Shown: piece after piece, positions 25,737 through 38,985 of the stretch
Layout: every line of letters begins with the position of its first letter
Position numbering within the stretch: position 1 is the first letter of the stretch
From: Ascaris suum
Taxonomy: Eukaryota > Nematoda > Chromadorea > Rhabditida > Ascarididae
Length of the DNA: 64,000 nucleotides
NCBI GenBank assembly: GCA_013433145.1
Contig: CM024168.1
Coordinates: 14,438,868-14,502,867, forward strand
Direction: 5' to 3'
Notes under the pieces: model-generated
The model's database searches: none
The model's input: the letters and a program-made list of their open reading frames with translations, nothing else
What the model was told of the DNA's origin: nothing
Made by a program: the position numbers and the translations under genes

Positions 25737-27309
25737 CTAGCGTTTTCGTGGTATTTCATCGGCGATTGTGAACGAATTGAACGGCACAACATCCTGCTTC
25801 ACAAACGAATAGACAACATCATCAAGCGGCAATAAATCCACCAATTCAGGATTGATCTCAACATAACGAACTGCTGGAAGAGCGCTTGAATCGAAACGCT
25901 TCGATAAACCAAACTCGGAGCGTTCAATGCGATCGAAAGGACGTTTCTGTAGTAAATGTATTCTCCGTCCTGGAATTTCTGCTTATATCATTAGGCTTGA
26001 AATTTTTGAAAATTGTTTTCTTCAAACGAATTAATAAAGTCAATCCCTTTTATTGTGGCTCTATAAGCCGACTAAATGTTAGAAATACTGCAGCACGTTT
26101 CCTCATCATTTTACCAGGCGTTTCATGATAGATATCGAAGTGACATTTACATGTTGCGAAAACATATTTCCTTGTAAGGCTCACTTGTTGTAAGTTTTGC
26201 GTGAGAAAGTACATCGATCGCAGAATTTCTCTAACTAATGAACTCCTGCTAATTACCTCTGATTTAAATTGAACTACAAATTGTAATACCTCAATGTGTG
26301 ATTGTAAGAACGAAAGTCTCATAGAGGCTAATATGGCGTTCAGCGCAAAAATTGTGCGCATTTCCAGCGCTTGATAAAGAAAGTTTTGAAGCGATGATGA
26401 CTCCTTGCCAAAATCTATATTTCTCCATTTTTCTCAGATTTCTTGCTAAATATAACCATTCGAGAATGGTGAGCATATAAAGGAAGAGCATATAACTGTG
26501 GGACATTTTCGAGAAGAAATTTTTTACTTCCAAAGCTGTTTGTGTTGAGATGCATATAACTGTGTTAAGTTTAGCTGCTGCAAGTTAACTTTTATCTTCC
26601 AACACTAATAAAACAGCCGATAACGATATTTTCGAGCTTTGCAAAAATTTTCTCGCTTCTTTTTGTCATACCGCCCAAATTCACCACTCCAACTCAAGGA
26701 ATTCACCTAGTGAACAATCATATAAGGCCGCTAATTCCAGCAGAAATAGCAGCTAAAATTCCTACCGGGATTAACAGCATTCAACTTGAAGAGACCGAAA
26801 TCATTGTCATCGATACGACTGAACGCTCCTCTGCTAAGGCGAAATGCGGTCGAATCTGCGACTCGATCGAATGATCGCTTATCGAAGCCAAAGTTCGATT
26901 CTCCGACTCTATCAAACGCTCGCTTGTCCAAACCAAAATCCGAGCCCTCTAGCCTATCGAAAGCTCTCTTAACCAATCCAAAGTCAGAGCCTTCCAAACG
27001 GTCGAAAGCTCTCTTATCGAGTCCAAAACCCGAACCTTCAATCCTATCAAATGCTCGTTTCGACAGCCCGAACCCAGCCCCTTCAATACGATCGAACGCT
27101 CTCTTTACGAGGCCAAAATCAGAGCCATCAATCCGATCAAAAGCTTTCTTATGCCGATGAGGACCGAAAGCCGATCCATCGATGCGATCAAAGGATCGTT
27201 TTCGGAAAAGTCCCAAAGCCGATTCGTCAAGTCGGTCAAACGCTCGCTTGGAACGTAATATACGCCCGCTGAAAATGTTCGATACTATGAGTGACACTAT
27301 GAATTTCAT
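25737..27309 (-). CDS. nlp-8: NLP-8-like (orcokinin-type) neuropeptide precursor, two exons
   Basis: Exon 1 (27309 to about 26766) opens with a short hydrophobic signal (MKFIVSLIVSNIFSG). It then holds ten tandem copies of an A/SFDR peptide, most cut off by KR, for example AFDRIDGSDFGLV, AFDRIEGSGFGLD and AFDRVGESNFGFD. Exon 2 (about 25969 or 25946 to 25737) reads KRPFDRIERSEFGLSKR, an eleventh copy, then a spacer ending EIPRKR and a TAG. C. elegans NLP-8 peptides share the AFDR/SFDR start. Two splice models keep frame: donor 26766 (G|GTAGGA) with acceptor 25970 (TTCCAG), giving 258 residues, or a GTTAAT donor with acceptor 25947 (CTACAG). The product would be processed by KR cleavage in neurosecretory vesicles. 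ATTTTCAG inside the signal region leaves open that the true signal lies in an earlier exon. Confidence 0.9.
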
Positions 27310-27373
27310 TTCTTTTCGAAGTCATTTCATATTTCACTAATTCATTCATTAACTTATTCACCGAATTATTTTG

Positions 27374-27383
27374 CTGAAATGTT
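27374..27383 (-). promoter_or_regulatory. Candidate 5' acceptor of the neuropeptide gene
   Basis: On the minus strand ACATTTCAG ends about 65 bases before the precursor ATG. It fits a trans-splice or 5' UTR intron acceptor. Confidence 0.3.
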
Positions 27384-28659
27384 CGGCTCATAGGAATGTA
27401 ACTGTCTTTAATTGGAGGTAAATGAGAAGCATTCTTTAGGGTATTGTATTCGAATCCATAACATATGAAAACGTGGTTCATCATCATGTCATTTCGTATC
27501 ATGGCACTTCAAGCTTAATGGAAAGAACCACTCAGGAATATAGCAAGTGGAGAAGCGTGCCAGAGGAACTGACCCAGTGCACGCTTTCAATAATCTATTC
27601 AGGAGACTAACGGTTTTCATGTCTTGCTAACGAATAGCAAAATATGTACGAAGAGGCATTCAGCTGATCCGAAATTATTGACAAGCACATATCCACAGAC
27701 AGTGACAAGGAGACATGCTGTTATAATTATGCGCTTTGCAGATTCAAATTTAAAAACCTCAAGAAAATTCCACAAAACATAGCTGTTTTTAAATATCTGT
27801 TACGAAGTGAAAGCAATCTAACGAGATGACGGTGACAGACCGACTAAATTTCGACCGGTTTTTTCTGAATTTGTTCGGTCGGTAAATGATCAGCTCTTCC
27901 GGATTTCATTCGGTTTCAACTCAACGGATTTCCGGTTGTGACTCAAGATCTTCGGTTAGCCACCGATGGCTATCGTTCTAGCAGAGGAGGATTTCTCCGT
28001 GAAGCGTCGGAATCCGGCGTATTGCATATTGGCCAAATTTCTTACTCCCAGTGCTACTGATCAGCACGAAATGCGCTATTTTGCAGCTTTGAAACTTGAA
28101 AATACGGTCTAGAAAAAGTTACCACTATGGCGTATATTAATGCAATTTAGTGAAGTGGAAAAGAGGGTGGGATAGAGAGGAGATTTATATGAGAGGTGAG
28201 GTTCAGTGAAGAGGTTGAGGGGAGAGAAAAGAGAGAGGGGGGAGAGGACTTGGCAGAAGGACAAGAGATGCGGAAATATGCATACAACACCGCTGATTTG
28301 CCTCATGCGAATGAGTCAAAGAACAGTTGTTTTCAAATTTTAACGACATATTTTGAGAGCTCGCTCTCGGCTCGGTTAACAAATCGACATTAACTCCAAG
28401 CAAATCACCTAGAACCGTGTTGTTATTGCTGAAATCGTATAAGATTCCTCACTCCACTAAACCGCTGTTTTCCAATTTTCTTGCCGTGCATGATATGGGA
28501 CAATTATTATCCCTCCTTCATTGAATCGCATATTGATCTTTTAATTATATAGCTGATTTACTATGAAAGTGATTGGATTATTTTCTCCTTTGTTGCATTC
28601 CTCCGTTCTAATATGCGCGCATACTTTGAATTTGCGCTAGATAATACTCTTTTGATATG

Positions 28660-30157
28660 GATATTTTAAACTGGACTGACAACGGTATCCAGAATGTGAT
28701 CGTCATGCCGACGGAACCCGAAGGAAGACGAATATGTTAAGGATTCCACAGGAATGACGGATACACAATTAGCGACAATAGGAGCGAGGTCAATGGTTGA
28801 AGGAACTATAGGAGGAAAGGGCAAACAGTGAGGTTGTTTCGCAGTTTAAGAAGCTCTTAGAGGCTCAACAGGTAAATATGAGAAAGGAATGTAGTGCATT
28901 AAATGGATACGCGAAGACATTCGGCGTTCAGTGTGTCAACCAAAGTTGAGATAAGCTACCTTTGAACAACGCACACAGGAGCCGTGAATTTCGACGAAAC
29001 TAGTGAGGAGAAAAGCACGAAGAAATGTTCACTGCGGGGTCGGGTTTTTTTTGATTGCACTTTGCTTGTTGCCCATTGTACTCAAAGCAAAGCAAAATTT
29101 GAACGGTTCTCTGTTATATGCAAACAATTATAAAGGATTTATCTGGTGGCGGAGGGAATGGAATCAATGAAGACTATTTGCTTGCAGAAACCCGCATGGC
29201 TTAACTATGCTGTATTCGGTTAAGACAAACGAATGAATCTAAAGGATGCTGATAAGAGCGTTTTGACACCTTCCGGACGTTTCCGATCACAACTCCTTCC
29301 TAGAGGTGGAGGACGGAGAGGGATGGTGGAATCAGTAAATGCTTTCTTACTTCGTCGCTGCATAGAATCATTCGGAACGGTGAGTTAACACTGTTTTCTT
29401 TCTAAAAGATGGACAAAGGGTTTCTCCTAACTGAGAGGAAGCATACTTTATCATTGAAATTTTCGAAACTAAAGCTTTCAAATAGAAAGAAAGTGGAGAG
29501 TATCGATGAAAGTATGAAATAAGTTGTGAAATTTTATGAGCTAATAGGAAATTTTCGTCAAAAATTGGAGAAGTAGTGAGTAGCCGTCGCATAGTCTTCT
29601 TTGAAATTAGGGCTGCCAATGAAATATTGGCTTAGGTGAGATGCACGCATTTTGCTTTTCCTTCGACTAGAGCACTGATCGACGAGTGGTATATTTCGAG
29701 ATGGATTAGATTGCCGTACAAGAACAAGGAAACGACTGGCAGCAGACGTCTGCTGATTGATGAAGTAAAGCTGCCGTCAGAAGGCTTCGAAGAACAGATG
29801 AAAGGCATCCTCATCGCGCTCGTAACAGTGAATTCGTTGTCGTTCGCTTTGCGTAGGCAGATCTTCTCAACATGCGCTGTCGCACGTTGAATGGAATTTA
29901 CAAAGCACATGAAATAGCTTAAGAGGTGCATCGTGGATGCGAACAAGAAGTGAATGAGACTTTTCGAGACCGACCAGAAGCTGGTATTGTTGCACGGATA
30001 TTTGCTAGTGAAGATCAGTACTTCGGCTGAAATTGGAAATGGGGAGCTTGATGAATCGGCCCGACATCTCCTCGAGAAATTATGTGCCGAAGAAATAGAC
30101 TCGCGGCTACATTTTGCTGATGTGTGGACAGTGAAACTTCAAACTGCTTGGATTTGA
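28660..30157 (+). pseudogene. Frame-broken, coding-like zone, family unknown
   Basis: This zone is GC-richer than its surroundings and reads as protein in several plus-strand pieces that do not join cleanly. The pieces are MDILNWTDNGIQNVIVM (28658 on), a frame ending MVEGTIGGKGKQ, then SEVVSQFKKLLEAQQ, then an exon-like piece LTPSGRFRSQLLPRGGG closed by GGTGAGTT near 29378. The frame from 29636 to 30157 is interrupted by three stops (TGA, TAG, TGA); its last part includes ELDESARHLLEKLCAEEID. The reverse strand of 29632-29946 is also open for 104 codons, so strand is not certain. It could be a decayed gene, a transposon relic, or real exons with short introns. Confidence 0.35.
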
Positions 30158-30199
30158 CGACCAATCGCCTGCTACTAAGCGATCATTTTCTTCTCCTCC

Positions 30200-33100
30200 C
30201 CTTTGCCATATTCTTTCCTCATTTCTGTTTCTGATGCTCCTCTTTTGCCTGCTTTTCCAAGGAAAGTCCTTATCTCACCAAGCTACTGACCACCAGTAAC
30301 CATTCGACGATCGCTCGGATGTAATTGCTTATTTTCTTTTGGTTCTGTATGCTATTGTTGTTAAAACAAAGTCATGTGAAGTCTGACTGCATTGGCCAAA
30401 CATGATTGCACGGTATCCTCATGACAAATATCATTTAATAAAACCTTTTTCAGCAAACGAAATTTTGGACAATCGAAAAATATAGTCGGCTGAATTTTTT
30501 CAGTTGTGGCCTGAGTTCGACTTTTACCGAACGCCTTTGGTCTGCAAGCAATCGGCACTTTTGGACTACCTCCACTTTTAGCTCAGTTTCGGTTGCAAAC
30601 GAACGCCTTCAGTCGGTTTGGAGTGGTCGGAAAATTTCATAGTAAAATCATTGGAAATGCTCACCGAACAAATCCGCTCCGTCCAAAAGAATTAGCGTAC
30701 GGTAATATAACGCCAATTATGAACATCTGAAAGTGAAATTCAGTTAACAGCAGCAATGCACAACGACAAGATGAATTTGCCTGAAGGAAAGAGACATGTC
30801 TCTACACAATGCGCTATCGATAGGTAAGAGAGCTCTTTTATGCTCCTGCGCCAAAATTATGCCTCGAGGCATGAATCGACCTGCTCTGCTTTTTGTTCGA
30901 TGACCTGAGGGGATTCCATCGAAATTTTTTAGCGATCCCCTATTTCTCTAACTCGTCTGCTATTTCACTTTCTCTGCTCATTAGCATCAATGAAACGCTC
31001 AATATCGTATGCAGAAATTCCAAAACTACAAAAAATCCAGTGATGTGAAGATTACGCAGATATTTTAATTCAAAAGATTGGGGAGAATGTGATTTGCATC
31101 GTTTATCTTATCATTTGTAGACGTTGGCTGCATAAAATAGTTATAGCACTTTTGAGTGGAATTGCAATTCAATGTAAACATTGCTCAATTCCATTCAACA
31201 ATTTTCTTTCATGAAGCTAAATTCACAATGAAACTTAAAATGGACACTACAAAACAGCTACGCTGAAAACAGTATAATAGAAGAGAACAAATAGAAGTTA
31301 AAAAAAGATATAAGAAGAATAATTAGCTATTATTTCCATCGTTTATTCTATTGCTTCGTTCACGTGGTTGTTTAACAGAATCATTTGTTAAATAGCTCCA
31401 TATTTCTATTGGTTCGGTGCTCGACCGATTTTTTTTTTTCAATGATCGAAACAATTCTAATGATGAATCTCTCAATTACCTAAATAAACGAGGAGATGCC
31501 GATTTTGTTCTTTTATTACCATCTCGTTAAATAAAATGATATAGCATTGAAGCGAATAGCAATATAGATATTCATTAATGTGCCTAACATGTGATATCAA
31601 AAATTCCTTTGAAGCCTAACTGACAGAGTTCATTAAAGAGTTACTCATTTTCAATCTTTGAGAGATTTCTTACATCGTTTCCAAATACAATAATTTACCT
31701 TACTTATAGAAATTTTTCTCAAATAATTTACACCAATTTCGAAAATTTTGCGTCAATTGATAAATTAAAATAATTATAACCTGAACAAGAACGCGAGATC
31801 CTGCACAACAATTTTTCATTGTGGAAAAGAATTATATCGCAATCGCTCAAATGGCACGTCCTGAAATAAAACGTATGAGGAGAGGTTAACGTTTGCTCAA
31901 GCTTAAATTATGCGATACAAGCAAATGCGAACGTATTATGAAAATTCAATTGAAAACGCCACCACAATGTCCATTGACGAATTTCCAGTAACTAGATAGC
32001 ATCATTACGAGCGATACTACGCTTTCGAATCCACCAAGATATCTACGACTGCATGATGAGGCAATAGTTCTGCGCAGAACAACTCCAGATCTTTACTCTT
32101 CTCTCGCCTTCTCTCCTCAACTTCCCTCCTAATTCGCTGCTGCTTGGAAGGTATGAATAAATCAGTGACGTGAATCTACGGATAAGGTGAGTGATTATTA
32201 CAGCACTTACAAAAGTTGAAGTGATATGGAGAAGAGGCTGCTGTACAATAGGACAACCATGGAGGGGGAAGGGAAAGGGGAGGTGAGGAAGCAAAGAAGT
32301 GCTCAGTTTTGTAGTCATAATCTAAGGCCCATTTTGGCACTATCAAATTAAACAGTAAGGCATCAAATAATCTAATTAATCCTGTGTGCAACGAAATTAT
32401 ATAAGCTGAATGCCTGAAGCTGTGTGGTAAAATGCGGCCCAAGCATCCGTACTCGGCTAACTGTGACGCGCAGCATTTGTGCTGCGCATGTATTTGCCGT
32501 AGATGTGGCAGTATTTACGAGACCGAACAAGTTCTGGCGTCACGAACCGCTAAGGTTTCATAAGATGCATGAATCTCACAGTGCTTCCGAAACCCGTCAG
32601 AATCACAAGGACGAGCTAACTATAGCGACCTGATGTGTTCCACAACTGGCGGCAGTTTACAGCCTTCATAATCGACGACATTCGTAGCTTCATGACAACG
32701 AAGTGACTTTTGCAATGCAGTGAAGGTTTTTCTTCAGAGACATCACGATACAGTCAACATATCTTTATAGTGTACATTACTACATCAAATTCGTCGGTTT
32801 ATGAGCAGCTGATTTTCAAAGATTTTTGCTCGTTTCATTTTATAATTGATTTCATAATATGCATGCTATAAGTATCATCAATCTCTACGTGTATACTTCA
32901 CTACTACATTAGAAAGTTATAAGAATCTTATACTATTGTGAAACACCAAGAGAAAAAATTGCCAACTGATGCCATCAGAAAGAAGTGTAATGGAATGGAA
33001 TCGAGAAAAATTTGCATAATGAACTGAGAACGCATCAGTAAAGAGCCATTATTGTTACGCAGGTGGTGAAATCCATTAATAACTTATCTACAGAGATTAA

Positions 33101-36100
33101 TTATTAAAAAGTGATGTGTCAAATTAGCTGTCATGATGCGCTTTTTACGTCGCGTTTACCTGAACAATTAAATCTTCATAATCAACCTATAAATAACAAT
33201 ACGTGACGAATAATGAATGCTTCTCTACTTTATTTTTAAGGACTTAACTGACCTTATAAATTTTGCACAAAAGATCCGTTTTTTGTCAGCCTGATCGTTA
33301 AATAATGAAAACTCGACTAGTATAGAAATGCAAGTTTTCTAGCGCGTTTAAACACATACGATTTCTCCTGAAGTTGACAGGTCAACGTGAAATATGGGTG
33401 TTGCCTCCAAATTTCCATTTCAAATCGCTGCTGTCAGTACAACTGAAATATCGCTAACCGTGAAATGCAGGGTGAGGGGAAAGCCTGATTGCTAATTTCG
33501 CTTATACTCGAGCACTGTATTCCTATAACACCTTGCATTTCCTTTTCAAAAGCATCTTCTCCAGTATTCTAGCTTTAAACATCGCAGTTATATTGCCCTC
33601 CCCCTCTGTATATAAAATCCCTATTTTTAAAACGAAAAACATTTCCTTCCATGCAAATCCCTCAAAAATCTTCGTTTCATGAATTCATGAACAACTGTGA
33701 ATGAAACGAGCAATTCCAAGCTTGTAATATTTGCGAAATTCAAAAAACCTCATCGGCTTTTATAGCTGTGATGTCCCAACCTGTCAACATATGGCGTATT
33801 TTAGCTGCAATAGAAAAGTGAAATTACGCTGATCGGATTTTTAAGAAAATAACATAAAAATGTGATTAAAGAATTTCGAGTTTTACACGCTGAAATTAAC
33901 GTCGCTTATTATAATCATCAAAGAGGTGAAGCGCGTAAATGCGTAAAATTTTTTGCCCATATTTCTGCCCGTAGATGTTCTTTTTCAACCTGTAGATATG
34001 ATGTCATAAACGTACTCTATCATTATAGAAAGGCAAAAAAAAAAATGGAAGAAAGCATATCTTGCCAACCATCTGGTAATATGTTTCTGGCAGTCGTCTC
34101 ATTTCTCAAAATTGCACAGCTGACGTTAACAGCTAATTACACAATAATCAAGTTGTCGACCAATCGTTACGTAACGAGCAATGAATTGTAAATAAGATTG
34201 CACATGAGTCGTAAACTCCAAAAAACGGCAAAAAAATAAAAAAAAAAACGAAATTTACGTTTGTATATATCGGCAGTTACAAAACATATACAAGTGGAAA
34301 AATCGAATTTTTTTTTGATGGATTTTCGAGGAATCATTCTTTTATTATGAATTAGTTTAAACAAATCGATCCACTAGTAATATAAAACACGCTACTTGTT
34401 GCTTGTTTTTGTCAACAAAATTCTTCAAGATGAATGAGTTTTAATGTAAATCAGTAGCAAAACCCCAGAAATAAAATATATATATATAAAAAGAACAAAT
34501 GTGCATTATTACCTCAATATTTGATGTAGCACTTATTAACTAGTAGTAATTTCTTGTAAAATTAAAGTCGTTCATTTCCAGAAAGCGCTATAACAGCTGA
34601 CGTAAATACATATGAGGTGAGATGTTAGTTCATCTAGCATTGAGATAGATCTTCTTCGTACAATGCAAAATATCCATTATTTTGAAATATGATTTTAAAA
34701 TATAGGTTAATAGAATTTTTTTCGATTCAAAGAATTTTTCATAGGAAATTATTCATTTCTAGCGGCTCATTAACTATAAGATTATACCGCCCGTAATCGC
34801 TAGTTTATTACAAAAAGTTCGATAATTTATAAGAAAAGAGAAAGTCGATTTTTTAAACGAAGCATTTCTGAACCCATCAATAAGCATACATTCATACGAA
34901 ATAACGTCCGCACTGTGAGTCGTTCGATAAGAAACAGTACTGAATTATCTTCCGTTTTGCTCTCTTCCTATAATATTTCCTTGGTTGTCACGCGACTTTA
35001 TCATGTGCACGGATGTAACTTTCGAATTTTCGCTCCACTTTTCTGCTATATAAGGATGCAACAAACCCGGATGTGTTACAGTTATACAAGCGTAAAACTG
35101 CGCCGGAGAAGCTGGCACGGCACGCGATTTTTGTATTGTTCTCGTCCGTGAACGCGGTTCTGAAGTTACCAACAAAAAGTAACTTGAACTGTTTCAATTG
35201 ATCCGAGTAGTCTGCCCTGTTTTAGCTGATCCGAACACCCGTGTAAAACTTCGACGAAAAATTCTTGTTTTTGCATCCTCCAATTTTACACTAGAGAAAA
35301 AATCCGACCACTCTAGTGAAAAACATAAAATTTCTGGCGCCTTTAAATGCTTATCGCTTCTTCCGAAAATGATGGATGAAGTTGAAGTACAGGCATAAGC
35401 GGCAACAGTGTCGTATATATTATGCCCACCATATTTCCTAATTCTTCCTTCTCGGTCTCTGAGTTCAAACCTCCAAACGGACAAACACGCAGACACATTA
35501 ATACATACGCGCAAGATCAAGACCGCGGTGTGGAATTTGTGAATATGCGCAAAAGATGCATTTTTAGAGAACATTCGCATGACTCGTATACTTTTTATTT
35601 TCTCTCGTATACTTTTACTCTATACTTTTGTGTTTCATCGAATACCATATCGAATCGGCCACAATCTGAAACTGTTGCTGTCAAATATTTCATAAAAAGC
35701 TGCGTTTCATAGAACCCAACTTCAAGAACCAAATACACACCACTAATATCGTTAATGGCGCCTATTTGCCACTTTTAAACAATTACTACTCTTAGTTATT
35801 TCCGGTGTTTTATATGAAATCAAAGAACAGGACTTAAAACTTCTTTAGAGAAGTTCTTTTGCTACGAATTCATTCTATTTCGTGTATACGACACTCGGCT
35901 TCAGCGATATTATTTTCAGTACACAGCTGAGTAGTGCTGTTTAATTATAGTATATAGCATTCATTACTTATTATCACCGCATAAAACATTTATTGAAGCG
36001 AATTAATTGCGGCATATCTGATATTCAATAAATTTAATTCTATCGTAATTTTAGGAATTTCCAAAAGAGTTCTCTACATTTTCCTCACTATGAAGAATAA

Positions 36101-36499
36101 TAATCCAAGAAATTTCAAGAACTCAAATTACTTGCAAGTCTAAAAGGCAACAGTAAACTAACTGAGTGAATTATTTCATTAAACAACGACCATCACCAAA
36201 CTGCACTATCTCACATGTAACGTAGTTATAATGCCATTCATCTATTGTCGGTTTGATAAAAGGACCACTTTATCCACCAGCATACTGTGAAACTTCCATT
36301 GGTAAGGTTCGGCGACGATCTAAAAATTTCCAACCTCAAATGTAACACATGATACTGCGGTAGAGTACAACATTGAGTTGAGTAGAGTTATGTCACACAG
36401 GGGTATGGGGACGGGGGGATGGGGAGGGATGTGTAGTCATATGGTTGGTTCAAGATCATAAGGTGAAGCAGTCATCAGGTCGTGCGAAGTGACGTTCAC
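30200..36499. other. AT-rich stretch without a recognised gene
   Basis: Mostly low GC with scattered short ORFs. Two local exceptions exist: a GC-richer piece at 32430-32600 containing the hairpin GCGCAGCA-TTTG-TGCTGCGC, and a piece at 34.9-35.6 kb with a TATATAAGG motif at about 35047 and overlapping ORFs on both strands. No product can be named for either. Confidence 0.45.
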
Positions 36500-36577
36500 C
36501 TTAAATCATCACCGAGTGAAGGCATAAACCAGCACCGCGGCATGCCATTTTCAACAATGACTTTCGAGAGAGGCATT
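36500..36577 (-). CDS. Possible first coding exon on the minus strand
   Basis: Minus-strand CATTCCAG is followed directly by AATG, the usual nematode arrangement of a trans-splice acceptor at a start codon. The frame starts MPLSKVIVENGMPRCW, runs 25 codons and ends at a TTTAAG|GTGAAC donor. The codons look protein-like, but no following exon was found, so this may be chance. Confidence 0.25.
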
Positions 36578-38786
36578 CTGGAATGGAATCGAGTGCGAGT
36601 TACGCGACGTCAAGCACGTCATTCACACACACTCGAATTAAGTTTATCCATGCTTCATTACTAAGCGAGTTAATTGTTTCGACGAGTTGCCCCCAACGAT
36701 AAATGGCCAAACAGTTTGCGATACGTGACGTCGGATATCGAGTGGTCAATGACGCAGGAAATGAATGAGGCAAACCTGACTATGGTACGTTAAACAGCTT
36801 TTACGGATAGGAACGTTATATTTTCCACGCAAAGTAAATCATAGAGTGTGGAGGACATGCTCACGCCTGATTTAAAAAGTTCGTCACATTGATGCAATCT
36901 ATGCAAATACAACGTTACGACGTATCACTTGTGGACAGTTCAGATCAGCGGGTTGTTCGGCGTCTAAATATTAGTTTTTCTGTTCACCACGCAACAGTGA
37001 TGAGTCAGTCAATCAATCACATGTAACTATTAGATAAATAACTGCTGTTGTATGTCTGTATATGCGTAACATGGGTAGTTTTGATTCCAAGCGTTGAATG
37101 TGCCTTCAGATTTGGTTACCTGTTTGATTAGAGTTTAGCAACTTATTGGAACAGCTTTTGTTTCTTTGAGTATGCATTGAAAATGCACTTTGAAACTCTC
37201 TCAGAACTCACTATTTTTGCCTGATTTCATTATTATCGAATGATTTACCAATATCGGAGCATTAATATTTGAATAATTTGTTGCGCAACTGAAAGGATGA
37301 AACCGACACCGTTGCACTGAACTGTGTGCTTAAAGTATTTCTTGTAATCCGTCAGCACTCTTACTTCATCAGCGTATGAACCCTGCATCCAAACCTAAAA
37401 ATAACCGAGAAAAATAGCATCACGCCGATATGAGAAAATTATTTCGCAAAAGAAATCGTCATTTACTTATAGTGCGCCGAAATTCATTAAATGAATTTTC
37501 CACCAGCTTTTTGCTCCATAATGGCTCTTGTCCCGAAGGACTCCATTAACTGACTGATGGAGTCGATCAAAACTGCGACCTGAGACATTTTTTAGACTAT
37601 TTTTTCCTCGAACTCTTATTTATAAGTATTCATCAATTTCAATGAATTCTGTTCATATGCATTTTTGGGAAATAACTGGACTATGGATAGAATGTTGAAG
37701 TTTTAACGAGAAAAATACTTCGGTAGCAGATATTTTCAAAAAAAGAAAAAATTAAACGACTATGTGAGATTTTCCGATTGATTTCCACTGGTAGAGGGAG
37801 TCGTTTTATTGTTTACGAAAAAGAAACAATGGGATGATTTTTGCGAATATTGAAAAATAACTTCGAAATACCGCGAAAAATTCAAAAAAAACTCCTTTAA
37901 AGAGTTTTAATTATTGTAATGCTGCTCTGAGGCGCCCTCTAGGATGAAAAATGAAGGCACATTTGCGTATCGAAGACCCGTGAACAACACCGAGGAAGCT
38001 TTAAAAGTTAAGTAAAGCCCCATTTGCGCTTAAAATGCACACTCCAAACTATGAATTAATTCCTTTCTAGAAATGGTTCTTATAGAGGAAGGTTTTGTCA
38101 TGTCATGACTTGTACAGGGAAAATCAACTCCCGAAATCAGGAGTTTTGAAGCATCGAAATCCAAAGGAACCTTTTTTTTCGAAGGAGAAAAAAGTGAAGA
38201 AATTTGAAAGCAAATGAACAAGATGGAGAAAGTTTTCTGAGGGTTCATTTTTTAAATAAATTCTCTACATATCTATGAGCACAATAATAGCATATCTTGA
38301 ATCCATTAAAAATTTCCTGGATTTGAAGTTTTTTTGACCTCCGAAAAACCTATCAACGTGTTTTAAATTAATCATACAGTAATTTCCTGGGTATGGGCAA
38401 CTCTCCTCAAAACTCAGAAAACACTTAGGTAATAATCAGCTAATAAGCTACCCTTCCTTTCAACTAAAATGTGTCTAAGTCCTCATAAATCTAAGAGTAG
38501 GGATTTTCAAGTTAAGAGGAGACAAATACGACATTTGTGTAAAGCAACCAAACCAGAGGTGGAAGGTTTTATGCGCATAATGCGGTGTCCCAACCTAAAG
38601 TGTTCGGGGAAAGCCACGAAACAGCACCGCTGAAAGTGTTTGAGCATGAAAATAGCCTTGGTGGACAATCTTTTAAAAGCTGATTTTAATTTTAATTTTT
38701 TTAATATTGTTAGTCGATTTCCTTCCTGAATATGCTGTTGCTGCTGCTTAGAGCAATAGTGCAACTTTTTCTGTTCCATAAATTTT

Positions 38787-38836
38787 GATGTCCTTAAAAA
38801 TTATTAATTTTTAAGGACGTAATTTTTAAGGACATC
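38787..38836. repeat. Inverted repeat with an internal third copy
   Basis: GATGTCCTTAAAAATTA at 38787-38803 is exactly reversed at 38820-38836. The spacer between them carries a further TTAATTTTTAAGGAC copy, so one left arm can pair with either of two right arms. Confidence 0.85.
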
Positions 38837-38985
38837 ACTCTTATCAATGCATTTCACAATTGTTTAAATACATGAAGGGAGTTCTTTGAATGCTCCATGC
38901 AACAATGACCAGCAAGGAAGATGGCGTCAGTTATGCAACAACATTATTACTGAGCTTCGTTGTCTGACAATACAATTATAATAGA

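Noticed and set aside
26786..27160. 124-codon plus-strand ORF
   Set aside because: Antisense shadow of the tandem neuropeptide repeats; its periodicity comes from the opposite strand.
29632..29946. 104-codon minus-strand ORF
   Set aside because: It overlaps the plus-strand coding-like frame. With local GC high, both strands are open by composition, and I could not choose it over the plus strand.
27841..30700. Possible transposon bounded by ATTTGTTCGGT inverted copies around the broken coding zone
   Set aside because: An 11-base match is expected often by chance in 64 kb, and the flanks do not extend the similarity.
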